The notes: generated by a model from the letters alone, not told the origin. A DNA stretch of 64,000 bases from Myxococcus dinghuensis (GCF_024198235.1 NZ_JAKCFB010000037.1:22653-86652); one strand, 5' to 3'; counted from the first letter of the stretch, positions 23,874 through 32,772 are shown. Numbers and translations: made by a program.

Positions 23874-24870
23874 GGCTGACCCACAAGGTATGCACGACGG
23901 AGACGGCGACGAGGCGGCGGGAGGAGCGACCGGCGCGTTCGCCAACCGCCTGCGAAAGGGAGCGAAGCACTTCCGCAGGTGGGCCCGCGCCGAGGGGCTG
24001 ACGGCCTTCCGCGTCTACGACCGGGACATCCCCGAGTACCCCTTCGCCGTGGACCTCTACGGCGACCGGGCGCACGTCACCGAGTACCCGCGCCGCCGCG
24101 CCATCAAGTCCGGCGCGGCCGAGGCCCAACGCGAGGAGGTGCTGGCGGCGGTGACCCAGGTGCTGGGCATCCCCGCCGAGCACGTCTTCGTGAAGACGCA
24201 CACCCCCCAGCCCTGGGGCAAGGCCCAGTACGGCCGCGTGGGCGAGGGCAGCGGACGGCTCGTCGTCGAGGAGCAGGGCCTGAAGTTCTGGGTCAACCTG
24301 GGTGACTACCTGGACACCGGGCTGTTCATGGACCACCGCCTCACCCGCGCGCGCGTGCGCGAGGAGGCCAAGGGCAAGCGCTTCCTCAACCTCTTCGCGT
24401 ACACGGGCGCCTTCACCGTCTACGCCGCCGCGGGCGGCGCCCGGAGCACGGTGACGGTGGACCTGTCCAACACGTACCTGGACTGGGCCGAGGACAACCT
24501 CGACCTGAACGGGCTGGCGGACGCGCGGCACGAGCTCATCCGCGCGGACGCCAAGGCGTGGGTCGAGGCGCAGGCGGGGGGCCCCGAGCGCTTCGACCTC
24601 ATCGTCTGCGACCCGCCCTCGTTCTCCACGTCGAAGAAGATGACCGGCTCCTTCAACGTGCAGCGCGACCACGTGCGGCTGTTGGACGCCCTCCGGACGC
24701 TGCTGACGCCCGGGGGCGTGCTCTACTTCTCCAACAACTTCCTCGGCTTCCAACTGGACGCACGCGTCCCTCGCGCCTGGAAGTCCGTGGAGGAGCTCAC
24801 CCCCCGCTCCCTCCCCGAGGACTTCCAGCGCAAGGACATCCACCGCTGCTGGCGCCTGGTGGCTCCCTGA
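23872..24870 (+). CDS. RlmK-like class I rRNA methyltransferase
   Basis: The product resembles the C-terminal half of E. coli RlmKL (23S rRNA m7G2069). Motif I is NLFAYTGAFTVYAAAGGA, motif II is TVDLSNTYLDWAEDNLDLNG and motif IV is VCDPPSFS. The N-terminal RlmL half (m2G2445) is absent, so this is a stand-alone RlmK-type enzyme; the exact RNA target is inferred. The ATG at 23872 overlaps the divergent udgX start. M7 at 23890 is a possible later start, since neither has a strong ribosome-binding site. The gene ends 27 bp from the convergent Cys-rich lipoprotein. Confidence 0.82.
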   Translation: MADPQGMHDGDGDEAAGGATGAFANRLRKGAKHFRRWARAEGLTAFRVYDRDIPEYPFAVDLYGDRAHVTEYPRRRAIKSGAAEAQREEVLAAVTQVLGIPAEHVFVKTHTPQPWGKAQYGRVGEGSGRLVVEEQGLKFWVNLGDYLDTGLFMDHRLTRARVREEAKGKRFLNLFAYTGAFTVYAAAGGARSTVTVDLSNTYLDWAEDNLDLNGLADARHELIRADAKAWVEAQAGGPERFDLIVCDPPSFSTSKKMTGSFNVQRDHVRLLDALRTLLTPGGVLYFSNNFLGFQLDARVPRAWKSVEELTPRSLPEDFQRKDIHRCWRLVAP

Positions 24871-24897
24871 AGCAGGGCGCCACCGGACGCACGCGGA

Positions 24898-26091
24898 CTA
24901 CAGCCAGCAGACGTTGTCCTGGCAGTGCTCGCCAGCGGGGCACTCGCAGTTGGCCACGCAGGCCTTGCCGCTGCCCTGGTTGACGGGCTTGCACGCGCCC
25001 TCCGCGCACTGCTGACCGGAGGGGCACTCGCAGTTGGCGCGGCACACGGTGGGCGTCGTCCCCGCGTCCTCCGGCGGAGGCGGCGCCTTGCAGTAGCCGC
25101 TGTTGCACACCTGGCCCGACGGGCAGTCGCAGTTGGCCAGGCACGTCTTGCCCGAGCCCGTGCCCGCGTCCTGGGGCTGCGGCGGAGGCGGCGCCTTGCA
25201 GTAGCCCCCGGTGCAGACCTGGCCGGAGGGGCAGTCACACGTGGCGAGGCACGTCTGCCCGGGCTCCGGCTCCGTGGAGCGACACTGGCCGTTGGCGCAC
25301 ACCTGGCCCGACGGGCACTCGCAGTTGGCCCGGCACTGGCCGCCCTGGGGAATGGGCATGCAGTAGCCGATCTGACACGTGGCCTCCGCCGGGCACTGGG
25401 TGGTGGACCCGCAGGGCGCGCGGCACTGGCCATCCACGCAGTCCTTGCCCGCCACGCAGTCGGTGGCCCAGGTGCAGGCGTTCGGGTCCGGGGGCCGCGG
25501 GCGGCACACGCCGAACACGCACGAGTCGGTGCTGGCGCACTGCGTGTCGGTGGCGCAGCCGCGGAAGCACTGGTTGTTGATGCAGTAGTTGCCGGTGCCG
25601 CAGTCCGCGTTCACGCGGCACTGGAGCGGAGCGCCGCCGTCCGACCCGCCGTCCGGGCGGGTACCACCGTCGCTGCCCCCGTCGGGACGCGTGCCGCCAT
25701 CGCTGCCACCGTCCGGGCGCGTGCCACCGTCCGACCCGGCGTCCGGGCGCGTGCCACCGTCGCTCCGGGAGGTGGGCTCGCAGAAGGCGTCCTTGCACCG
25801 GCGGCCGTCACCGCAGTCGCGATCCTTCGCGCAGGGCTGGCTGCAGACGGAGTTGATGCAGAACTCGCTGCCGGCGCACTCGAACGAGCTGGAACAGCCG
25901 CGAGAGTCCGGGGACAGGTCCCGACATGTTCCGGCGCGACAGTACTGGTTCGTGCCGCAGTCCGCGCTCGTCACGCAGGAGCACTCGTCCTCATCCAGCC
26001 AGTCGTCATCGCTCTCGCGGATGACGCAGGACGAAGTCATGGCGCAAAGCACCAGGAGCGGCCACCATAGGCCGCGTGCGGGGGAAGTCAT
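24898..26091 (-). CDS. Cys-rich repeat lipoprotein (myxobacterial surface protein)
   Basis: The 397-residue product starts MTSPARGLWW and has a lipobox ending at C22 (MTSSC). The rest is a string of Cys-rich modules in two forms. The first has blocks such as CGTNQYCRAGTC and CGTGNYCINNQC. After a TRPDGGSDGG spacer and two further modules there are five C-terminal repeats of the type ANCECPSGQVCANGQCR, separated by Pro-rich linkers. Each module probably forms two or three disulfides, so the protein should be an extended, protease-resistant surface filament. Function is unknown. Homologous Cys-rich modules are common in myxobacterial surface proteins. The ATG at 26091 is preferred to 26187 for the signal peptide. 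Confidence 0.82.
   Translation of the reverse strand: MTSPARGLWWPLLVLCAMTSSCVIRESDDDWLDEDECSCVTSADCGTNQYCRAGTCRDLSPDSRGCSSSFECAGSEFCINSVCSQPCAKDRDCGDGRRCKDAFCEPTSRSDGGTRPDAGSDGGTRPDGGSDGGTRPDGGSDGGTRPDGGSDGGAPLQCRVNADCGTGNYCINNQCFRGCATDTQCASTDSCVFGVCRPRPPDPNACTWATDCVAGKDCVDGQCRAPCGSTTQCPAEATCQIGYCMPIPQGGQCRANCECPSGQVCANGQCRSTEPEPGQTCLATCDCPSGQVCTGGYCKAPPPPQPQDAGTGSGKTCLANCDCPSGQVCNSGYCKAPPPPEDAGTTPTVCRANCECPSGQQCAEGACKPVNQGSGKACVANCECPAGEHCQDNVCWL
25633..25764. repeat. 30-bp tandem repeat encoding Ser-Asp-Gly-Gly-Thr-Arg-Pro-Asp-Gly-Gly
   Basis: Four near-identical 30-bp units plus a partial fifth encode the spacer at residues 110-153 of the Cys-rich lipoprotein. Unit number is likely to vary between strains by slippage, changing the length of the linker between the two Cys-rich parts. 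Confidence 0.9.
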
Positions 26092-26326
26092 GAACGGAGA
26101 CTCCAACAAGTCAGGGACCGGTCCGGCCACCGGGTGGGTTGTCCGGTTTCTTCCGCCTTCGTCGCCGCGGCGCTGACGCCTGATCAAAAATATTCTTTGA
26201 TCGCCGCGCGTCGCTGCGGCGACCCAGGGGCACGGAGCGAGTGTGCTGACCTGGACCTTTCACATGGACGGTGGGGTGTTCCCAAAGGGGGGGACCTCTC
26301 GGCGCGTCCCAGAGGAAGAGCGTCCG

Positions 26327-26992
26327 GTGATTTTCCGTGAAGCGCCATCGCTGGTGTCGGCGGCCTCGCCCGAGGAGCGCTCCGGCACGGGCTCCCCCCC
26401 GCCCCCTCCCGCGGACGAGGTGCGCCTGCACCTGCTGGTACGCCGCATCCAGGAGGGGGACCTGACCGCGTTCGATCAGCTCTACGAGCTGACCCGGGTG
26501 GACGCCGCACGCACCTTGCGCCATCTGGTGGGCAACCGCGTGGACGTGGAGGACCTGCTGCAGGAGACCTATCTGCGGCTGCTGACGGCGGTGAAGAACT
26601 ACCGGGGCGAGTCCCGGTTCCGGACGTTCTTCTATCGCGTCTGCGCCAACGTGGCCCTGTCGCACCTGCGCTGGAAGCGGCGGCGGCCGGAGGACCCCTT
26701 CGCGGAGCCGCCGGACCAGGTGTCGTCCGAGGAGGACCCGGAGCGCGCCGCCGAGCGACGCCAGGCGGCGCGGCTCGTGGAGACGGCGCTGGAGAAGCTC
26801 AAGCCCAAGAAGCGCATCGTCTTCGTGTACTACGAGCTGTGCGGCATGGGCCCGGACGAGATCGCCGAGGCTGTGGGAAGCTCGCCCAACACCGTCCGAA
26901 GCCGTCTCCACCACGCGCGGCTGGAGTTCAACGTCGCCATGCAGCGCCTGCTCGCACACCGCCGCCCTGGAGGTCCCCATGGCGCACCTTGA
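26327..26992 (+). CDS. ECF-type RNA polymerase sigma factor
   Basis: The product has sigma region 2 (IQEGDLTAFDQLYELTRVDAAR, with DVEDLLQETYLRLL and FRTFFYRVCANVALSHLR) and region 4 (LKPKKRIVFVYYELCGMGPDEIAEAVGSSPNTVRSRLHHAR). It has no region 3, as expected for ECF (group IV) factors. The GTG at 26327 has AGGAAG 8 nt upstream and was chosen. GTG 26243 and ATG 26264 are in frame, but that stretch has weaker third-position GC bias. It overlaps the downstream anti-sigma gene by 14 nt, so the pair is coupled. Its regulon cannot be seen here. Confidence 0.88.
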   Translation: MIFREAPSLVSAASPEERSGTGSPPPPPADEVRLHLLVRRIQEGDLTAFDQLYELTRVDAARTLRHLVGNRVDVEDLLQETYLRLLTAVKNYRGESRFRTFFYRVCANVALSHLRWKRRRPEDPFAEPPDQVSSEEDPERAAERRQAARLVETALEKLKPKKRIVFVYYELCGMGPDEIAEAVGSSPNTVRSRLHHARLEFNVAMQRLLAHRRPGGPHGAP

Positions 26993-28739
26993 AGCCGGGG
27001 GATTGTGGGCGCTCGCCGCGGACGAGCTGCCCGGCCGGGTACGCGAGGAGATGGAGGCGCATCTGGCGCGGTGCTCCGCGTGCTCCACGGCGCTGGAGCA
27101 GGTGAAGGCCCAGCGCGCCCTGCTCCAGGACGCGCGCGCGGCGACGCCCGAGGTGCACTGGGACGACGTGGGGGCGCGGATCCGGAGCGCGGCGGCCGCG
27201 CACCTGGAGCGCCGTGCGCCCAGGACCCGCTGGACCTGGGGGGTGGCGCTCGCGGGCGCCGTCGCGGCCGTGCTCGTGCTGTGGTGGGTGAGGCTCCAGC
27301 CGGTGGGCTCCGCGGGGAGCCCCGTCATCGGCGCGGAGACAGTGGTGGTGACGGGCTCCGTGCCCCCACCGGATGACGCCGTGGAGGCGATTCGCGCGGA
27401 GGATGCCGCGGGGGCGCTGGTGACGGCGCGGACGGGGGAGGAGCAACCGCTGCGCACCGGCATGAAGCTGCGCTCCGGGGTCGCGGTGAAGACGCCGTCG
27501 CGAGCCTCCGCGATGCTGCGCCTGCCCGACGCCAGCCACGTGCGGGTGTCGGCGGACTCGGAGGTGGAGCTGTCCCGAGCCGAAGCGCGCGACGTGCACC
27601 TCACCGTGCGACAGGGGCGACTGTCGGTCCAGGCCTCGCATGCGGAGCGGAAGGCCTTCCTCGTGGAGGCCGCGGGGCTGCGCGTGTCCGTGGTGGGGAC
27701 GGTGTTCACGGTGGAGCGCACCGCGCACGGTGCCTCCGTGGCGGTGTCCGAGGGCCGCGTCCGGGTGGAGGTCGCCGGACACCCCGCGCGCCTCGTCGGC
27801 GCGGGAGAGCGCATGGAGCTGCACGAGGAGACAGGCGCCCTCCAGGTGGAGCAGACGGCGCTGTCCGAGCCCGACCGCGAAGCCATCGCTGCGATGGAGG
27901 CCCTGGCGAGCACGTCCGTGCAGACGCAGCACGAGGAGGGCCCCGAGGGTTCCTCCGTCGCGGGGGCTCCGGCACCGGAGGGAACTCCGGCTCCGTGGGT
28001 TGGAACCACGGAGCCGCCGGTCGATGCGCGACCCCAGGTGAGGGGGACCGCCGAAGTCGCGCCCCCGGCGTCCGTCGCGCCGCTCCACCCCTCGGGCCTC
28101 CAGAAGATGGAGGCGAGGCCCCTCGCGGCACAGAAGCCGGTGGCGCGCTCCAACGCGGAGAAGGCGTCCCCCCCGGGCTCACCCGTGGGTACGGACCTCG
28201 CCCACTCGGGAAACGTCCAACACACGCCTCAGGTGGTCGCCATGGCGACACAGCCTGTTCCCTCCAGCACCGCGCAGGCACAGCCTCCCGTGACGCCCGT
28301 CCCCACCGGAGGCACTGCGACGACGGACCCTCGGCCCGACTTGTCGCAAGAGTTCGAACCGTACCCGGCGACTTCCGTCACGGAGCATCTGCCGCCCACG
28401 CCTCCATCCGAACAGGTGGCCGAGCAGCCGCAGCCCAAGAAGAAGCGGGGGCCCCTCATCCCCATGGCGCTGATGTCGAAGGACGCGGATGAGCGCTTCC
28501 TCGGCTACGTGAGGCTCCAGTTGGGTCCCCGCACGTGCGAGGGCTTCCTCACGGGGCTGGAGGAGATCGCCGTCAAGAGTCCGCGCGCGGACCACCGGGA
28601 GCAGGCCCGCTACCTGAAGGCGCGCTGCTTCGAGGAGCGCCTCCAGGGCACCGACGCGAAGCTCGAATATCGCCAGTACCTGAACGACTTCCCGCGTGGA
28701 CGCTACGTGCGCGAGGCGACCTCCGCGCTGCTGCCGTGA
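26979..28739 (+). CDS. Membrane anti-sigma factor fused to FecR and TPR-like domains
   Basis: The 586-residue product begins with a zinc-binding anti-sigma domain (H28, C32, C35: HLARCSAC). One membrane segment (WGVALAGAVAAVLVLWWV, about residues 80-100) follows. A FecR-like domain spans about residues 150-290 (GMKLRSGVAVKTPSRA to VEVAGHPARLVGAGERMEL). A Pro/Thr-rich linker follows, then a C-terminal helical stretch (about 500-586) resembling TPR modules. It should hold the ECF factor at the inner membrane and sense a periplasmic signal through FecR. The ZAS-TM-FecR-TPR order in one chain is less common than separate anti-sigma and FecR proteins. GGAGG lies 5 nt before the ATG. Confidence 0.82.
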   Translation: MAHLEAGGLWALAADELPGRVREEMEAHLARCSACSTALEQVKAQRALLQDARAATPEVHWDDVGARIRSAAAAHLERRAPRTRWTWGVALAGAVAAVLVLWWVRLQPVGSAGSPVIGAETVVVTGSVPPPDDAVEAIRAEDAAGALVTARTGEEQPLRTGMKLRSGVAVKTPSRASAMLRLPDASHVRVSADSEVELSRAEARDVHLTVRQGRLSVQASHAERKAFLVEAAGLRVSVVGTVFTVERTAHGASVAVSEGRVRVEVAGHPARLVGAGERMELHEETGALQVEQTALSEPDREAIAAMEALASTSVQTQHEEGPEGSSVAGAPAPEGTPAPWVGTTEPPVDARPQVRGTAEVAPPASVAPLHPSGLQKMEARPLAAQKPVARSNAEKASPPGSPVGTDLAHSGNVQHTPQVVAMATQPVPSSTAQAQPPVTPVPTGGTATTDPRPDLSQEFEPYPATSVTEHLPPTPPSEQVAEQPQPKKKRGPLIPMALMSKDADERFLGYVRLQLGPRTCEGFLTGLEEIAVKSPRADHREQARYLKARCFEERLQGTDAKLEYRQYLNDFPRGRYVREATSALLP

Positions 28740-28760
28740 CGAGGGCCCTCGTCAGGGCAG
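28731..28760. terminator. Perfect 18-bp palindrome overlapping the stop codon of the anti-sigma gene
   Basis: TGACGAGGG followed immediately by CCCTCGTCA (28737-28754) is a perfect palindrome whose first three bases are the stop codon. CTGCC and GGCAG extend it after one mismatch. It may terminate transcription or bind a protein; there is no T-tract. From here to 28992 I see no gene. Confidence 0.45.
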
Positions 28761-28992
28761 GAGTGGAGGGTGATGGCCGCGCTGGAACGTCCTTGGTTCG
28801 GCACACCCATCAGCATTGGGGTGCCGCCACCATCAGCATGACCATCGATGACGGCCTCCGGTCATGAGCGCCCAACGCCGCGCCGAGGAAGGCCATGCGC
28901 TCCCCGGCTGTATCTGGCGACGTCGCTCCACGACATCCTCCCACCAGCGCTCGCGAGCAACGACACGAGCCATTGGCTCGGAAGACCGTCCG

Positions 28993-30189
28993 TCAGCCCT
29001 CGGTCCCCGTCCGCGCCGGCTGCTTGACGCGCTTCATCGGCTCAAGCGCCAATCCACGCTCCACCAGCACGCGCACCACGGACTCCAGCGCGCGGATGCG
29101 CACGCCCGCGCGGCCGGGCGCCCACAGGGGCACGTCCGGTCCGCCGAGCAATTCCATCGCGTGCTCCACGCCGCCCGCCTTGCCCTCCAGCGCGCGCGCC
29201 GTGGCCAGCCGCACGTTGCGCGCCGTCCGCCGCGCCACCCCACCCTCCCACAGCAGGTCCAGCGCGAACGTCGTCCACACCGCCAGCTCGTCGTCCGGCC
29301 GCAGGAACGCCTCGAAGCGCGCCATCGCCCGCGCCCGGGGCTCCCCCGCGTGCAGCGCCTCCTCCGACAGCTCGACATGCAACGGCGTGCTGCGCGCCAG
29401 CGGCTGCTCCGGGGCGATGACCGCCTCGAACCGCTCCCCCGTCGCCAGACGGCTCGCCACCACGTGCACCAGTTCGGAAGGGATGTCCGTCCCCGTCGGG
29501 TGCGCGTTCGCCTCGCCGTAGAACACGACCAGGTTCTGGAAGCGCTCCGCCAGCGTGCGCAGCTCCAACGGCGGACGCCACGGACCGAAGTGGATGCGCC
29601 GCCGGTGTGGCGTGGTGCGCGAGGACTGGCGATCCAACTGCGTGTCCACCATGTACTCGAACGCGCGCAGCATCGTGTCGAACTTCTCCGGCTGCCCCTC
29701 CAGCAGTCCCAGGATCTCCACCACCGCCTCGATGGTGGACACGCAGTGGTCCGCGGGCTCCGCCCGGATGCGGTAGTTGCTCGGCCGGCGCGGCACGAAG
29801 CCGATGCGCGGCAGCCCCGCGAGCACCGGGTTGCGCATCACGACCTTCTTCGCCTGGGGCCACGTGCCGTCCACGACGATGAGCGTCTCCGGCGGCTTCG
29901 CGCGCGCATCCTCCACGGAGATGGCGTCCTCCCCCGGGAAGAGCACCGCCACGGACTCCGGCCGCGCCGCCAGCGCCTCCAGCCGCGCGTGCCCCGTGAA
30001 GTCCACCCCGACATGGAGTTCGGAGTTGGACAGCGCCAGGTGCGCCATGCGCGCCGTGCCGATGGCCACGCGCCGCTCACGCGGGTGCTGCAGGAAGACG
30101 ACGCGGGTCCGCGTGTCCAACTGGGGCGGCAGTTGCGAGCAGTAGCAGGCGCTCTCGGGGCGGTGGCAGCGAAGACAAAGGGAACGCAC
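28993..30189 (-). CDS. DTW-domain protein (tRNA aminocarboxypropyltransferase family) with long C-terminal extension
   Basis: The N-terminal about 200 residues match DTW proteins (TapT/YfiP). A zinc-ribbon-like start CLRCHRPESACYC is followed by TRVVFLQHPRE and the signature LIVVDGTWPQAKK. TapT adds the aminocarboxypropyl group of S-adenosylmethionine to U47 of tRNA (acp3U); the same reaction is inferred. The second half (about 200 residues) is not part of the common DTW family and I do not recognise it. The start is the GTG at 30189. It is divergent from rsmE, another RNA-modification gene, with about 150 bp between the starts. Confidence 0.82.
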   Translation of the reverse strand: MRSLCLRCHRPESACYCSQLPPQLDTRTRVVFLQHPRERRVAIGTARMAHLALSNSELHVGVDFTGHARLEALAARPESVAVLFPGEDAISVEDARAKPPETLIVVDGTWPQAKKVVMRNPVLAGLPRIGFVPRRPSNYRIRAEPADHCVSTIEAVVEILGLLEGQPEKFDTMLRAFEYMVDTQLDRQSSRTTPHRRRIHFGPWRPPLELRTLAERFQNLVVFYGEANAHPTGTDIPSELVHVVASRLATGERFEAVIAPEQPLARSTPLHVELSEEALHAGEPRARAMARFEAFLRPDDELAVWTTFALDLLWEGGVARRTARNVRLATARALEGKAGGVEHAMELLGGPDVPLWAPGRAGVRIRALESVVRVLVERGLALEPMKRVKQPARTGTEG

Positions 30190-30336
30190 GCCCCGGCTTT
30201 ACGGCACGGCCCCGGGCCGGGCAAGCACTCCCGGTGGAAGGCCCGCACGGCGGCCCGGGAACCGGGCGGCACACGCCCCGTCCCCTGTCGGAAACCGTCT
30301 CCCACCCCACCCCGCCTTGGGAGTACAGAGACGGAC

Positions 30337-31101
30337 GTGAACCTGCTGCTGCTCTTCGACGAGGACTTCCTGCCGGACGGCACCGCCCGTCTCACCGGCC
30401 GACGCGCCCAGCACGCGCGCGAGGTGTTGCGCGCCGAACCCGGCGAATCCCTCCGGGTGGGCAGGCTGGACGGCCTCACCGGCGCGGGAGAGGTGCTGGA
30501 GAACACCCCCGGCGTGCTCCACCTGCGCGTCACCCTCACCGACCCCCCTCCCCCCCGCGCGGGCATCGACCTGCTGCTCGCCATCCCCCGCCCCAAGGCC
30601 CTCAAGAAGGTGCTGCCCGCGGTGGCCTCGCTCGGCGTGGACCGCGTGGTGCTCGTCAACGCGGCCCGCGTGGAGAAGAGCTACTTCGACTCCAAGGTGC
30701 TCGACGCGGACTTCGTGAAGGACCTCCTCCTCCAGGGCCTGGAACAGGCCCGTGACACCCACCTCCCCGAGGTCCTCGTCCGCGAGCGCTTCCGCCCCTT
30801 CGTCGAGGACGAGCTCGACAGCCTGTTCCCCCCCACCGCGCGACGCCTGCTCCCCCATCCCCCGGCGACCCAGCCCTTGCGCACCGCGGCGGCCGACCTG
30901 CCCGAGCGCGTCGTGCTCGCCATCGGCCCCGATGGCGGCTGGGTTTCCTTCGAGGCCCAACTGTTGGAATCCCACGGCTTCCGGCCTTTCTCGTTGGGGC
31001 CGCGAATCCTGCGCGTGGAGACGGCTGTTCCCGTGCTCGTCGGGCAAGTAGCCCTTCTCAAGGAAGACACCGCTTCGCGTCACGGTGCATCTCGGACTTG
31101 A
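30337..31101 (+). CDS. rsmE: 16S rRNA (uracil-1498-N3)-methyltransferase RsmE
   Basis: The 254-residue product has an N-terminal PUA-like barrel (LTGRRAQHAREVLRAEPGE). The C-terminal SPOUT domain has IGPDGGWVSFE and LGPRILRVETA, the S-adenosylmethionine-binding knot. RsmE methylates U1498 in the decoding region of 16S rRNA. Length is close to the usual 243 residues. The GTG at 30337 fits the family N-terminus; a GGGAG lies about 13 nt upstream. It is followed after 33 bp by aminopeptidase P and may be co-transcribed with it. Confidence 0.92.
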   Translation: MNLLLLFDEDFLPDGTARLTGRRAQHAREVLRAEPGESLRVGRLDGLTGAGEVLENTPGVLHLRVTLTDPPPPRAGIDLLLAIPRPKALKKVLPAVASLGVDRVVLVNAARVEKSYFDSKVLDADFVKDLLLQGLEQARDTHLPEVLVRERFRPFVEDELDSLFPPTARRLLPHPPATQPLRTAAADLPERVVLAIGPDGGWVSFEAQLLESHGFRPFSLGPRILRVETAVPVLVGQVALLKEDTASRHGASRT

Positions 31102-31134
31102 AGGGGGACGGGGCGCTGGCCAAAGTGGGCCGCC

Positions 31135-32772
31135 ATGGCCACGTCCATCTCATCGTCCGGTGTCTCCGACAGCACGCAACCGGCTGTCGGTGAGCAGCAG
31201 TCCCTCGTCACCTCCGAGCCCCAGGCTCCCGCGGCGAAGCCCGCGAGCCACGACTCCCTGCCGCCGCAGGCACTGCTCGACTTCATGCTGACGCAGTGGA
31301 AGCCGCAGTCGCAGAAGCTGCCGCCGAAGCACAAGTTCGCCGCGGCCTTCAAGGCGCGCCGCAAGGCCCTGTCGAAGGCGTTCCCCGGCGAGACGCTGGT
31401 CATCCCCACCGGCCACGAGAAGGTGCGCGCCAACGACACCTTCTTCCGCTTCCGTCCCGGCACGGACTACTACTACCTCACCGGCGGCATGGAGCCGGAC
31501 TGCGTGCTGGTGCTGGAGCCCAAGGCCGACGGCGGCCACACGGACATCCTCTTCGTGGAGCCCAACCCCGGCCGCAGCAACTCGACGTTCTTCACGGACC
31601 GCGTGAAGGGCGAGCTGTGGGTGGGGCCGCGCATGGGCGTGCCGGAGAGCCGCGCGTACCACGACATCGACGAGGTGCGTGGCCTGGACACGCTCGCGGA
31701 CTACCTGGCGAAGCTCCAGGGCGCGGCGGCGAAGTCCACCCGCGTGCTGCGGAGCTTCTCCGCCAAGGTGGACGACAGCGTGCCCGCGGGCGGCGAGCGC
31801 GACAAGGCGCTGGCCACCACGCTGTCGGAGATGCGCCTCGTCAAGGACGCACAGGAGCTGCGCGAGCTGCAGGTGAGCATCGACGCCACGCAGCGCGGCT
31901 TCGAGGACGTCATCCGCAGCCTGAAGCAGCAGGCCAAGAGCGAGCGCTACGTGGAGGGCGTCTTCAACCTGCGCGCGCGCGTGGAAGGCAACGACGTGGG
32001 CTACAACACCATCGCCGCCAGCGGCTCGCACGCGTGCGTGCTCCACTGGACGCGCAATGACGGCCCGCTGGTGCCCGGCGACCTGCTGCTGCTCGACGCG
32101 GGCGTGGAGGGCCACTCGCTCTACACCGCGGACATCACCCGCACGCTGCCCATCTCCGGCCGCTTCTCCCCGGAGCAGAAGGCCATCTACGAGGTGGTGT
32201 ACGCCGCGCAGGAGGCCGCGTTCGCCGCGGCCAGGCCGGGCAACGACTTCATGGAGCCCAACCGCCACGCCATGCGCGTGCTGGCCCAGGGCCTGGAGAA
32301 GCTGGGCATCCTCGAGGACGCCGAGGAGGCGCTCCAGGACGAGCACCAGTTCTACAAGCGCTACTCGCTGCACAACGTCAGCCACATGCTCGGCCTGGAC
32401 GTGCACGACTGCGCGCAGGCGCGCCAGGAAGCGTACAAGTACGGAAAGCTCCAGGCGGGCATGGTGCTCACGGTGGAGCCCGGCCTGTACTTCCAGAAGG
32501 ACGACCTCACGGTGCCCGCGCGCTACCGCGGCATCGGCGTGCGCATCGAGGACGACATCGTCATCACCGCGCGCGGCTGCAAGGTGCTGTCCGGCAACAT
32601 CCCCCGCACGGTGAAGGACGTCGAGGCGTGGATGAGCGGCCTGTGGAAGGGTGACAAGGCCACCGGCGCGAAGAAGGCCGCCCCCGCCAAGGCGAAGACC
32701 GCATCCAAGGTGAAGGCCCAGGCGAAGAAGGCCGCCAAGGCCCCCGCGAAGAAGACCGGCAAGCGCAAGTAG
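31135..32772 (+). CDS. pepP: Xaa-Pro aminopeptidase (aminopeptidase P) with Lys/Ala-rich C-terminal tail
   Basis: The 545-residue product is an M24B metallopeptidase. The N-terminal creatinase-like domain (FRPGTDYYYLTGG) precedes the pita-bread domain. The five metal ligands sit in LLLLDAGVE, YTADITRTLP, NVSHMLGLDVHD, TVEPGLYF and VRIEDDI. It removes N-terminal residues before proline. Two additions are unusual: about 45 low-complexity residues before the catalytic protein, and about 32 residues at the end that are almost only Lys, Ala and Pro, like histone H1 or myxobacterial DNA-binding tails. No export signal is seen. Confidence 0.9.
   Translation: MATSISSSGVSDSTQPAVGEQQSLVTSEPQAPAAKPASHDSLPPQALLDFMLTQWKPQSQKLPPKHKFAAAFKARRKALSKAFPGETLVIPTGHEKVRANDTFFRFRPGTDYYYLTGGMEPDCVLVLEPKADGGHTDILFVEPNPGRSNSTFFTDRVKGELWVGPRMGVPESRAYHDIDEVRGLDTLADYLAKLQGAAAKSTRVLRSFSAKVDDSVPAGGERDKALATTLSEMRLVKDAQELRELQVSIDATQRGFEDVIRSLKQQAKSERYVEGVFNLRARVEGNDVGYNTIAASGSHACVLHWTRNDGPLVPGDLLLLDAGVEGHSLYTADITRTLPISGRFSPEQKAIYEVVYAAQEAAFAAARPGNDFMEPNRHAMRVLAQGLEKLGILEDAEEALQDEHQFYKRYSLHNVSHMLGLDVHDCAQARQEAYKYGKLQAGMVLTVEPGLYFQKDDLTVPARYRGIGVRIEDDIVITARGCKVLSGNIPRTVKDVEAWMSGLWKGDKATGAKKAAPAKAKTASKVKAQAKKAAKAPAKKTGKRK

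Noticed and set aside
25611..25811. Tandem repeat as a CRISPR array
   Set aside because: The 30-bp units are contiguous with no spacers and are in frame in a lipoprotein gene.
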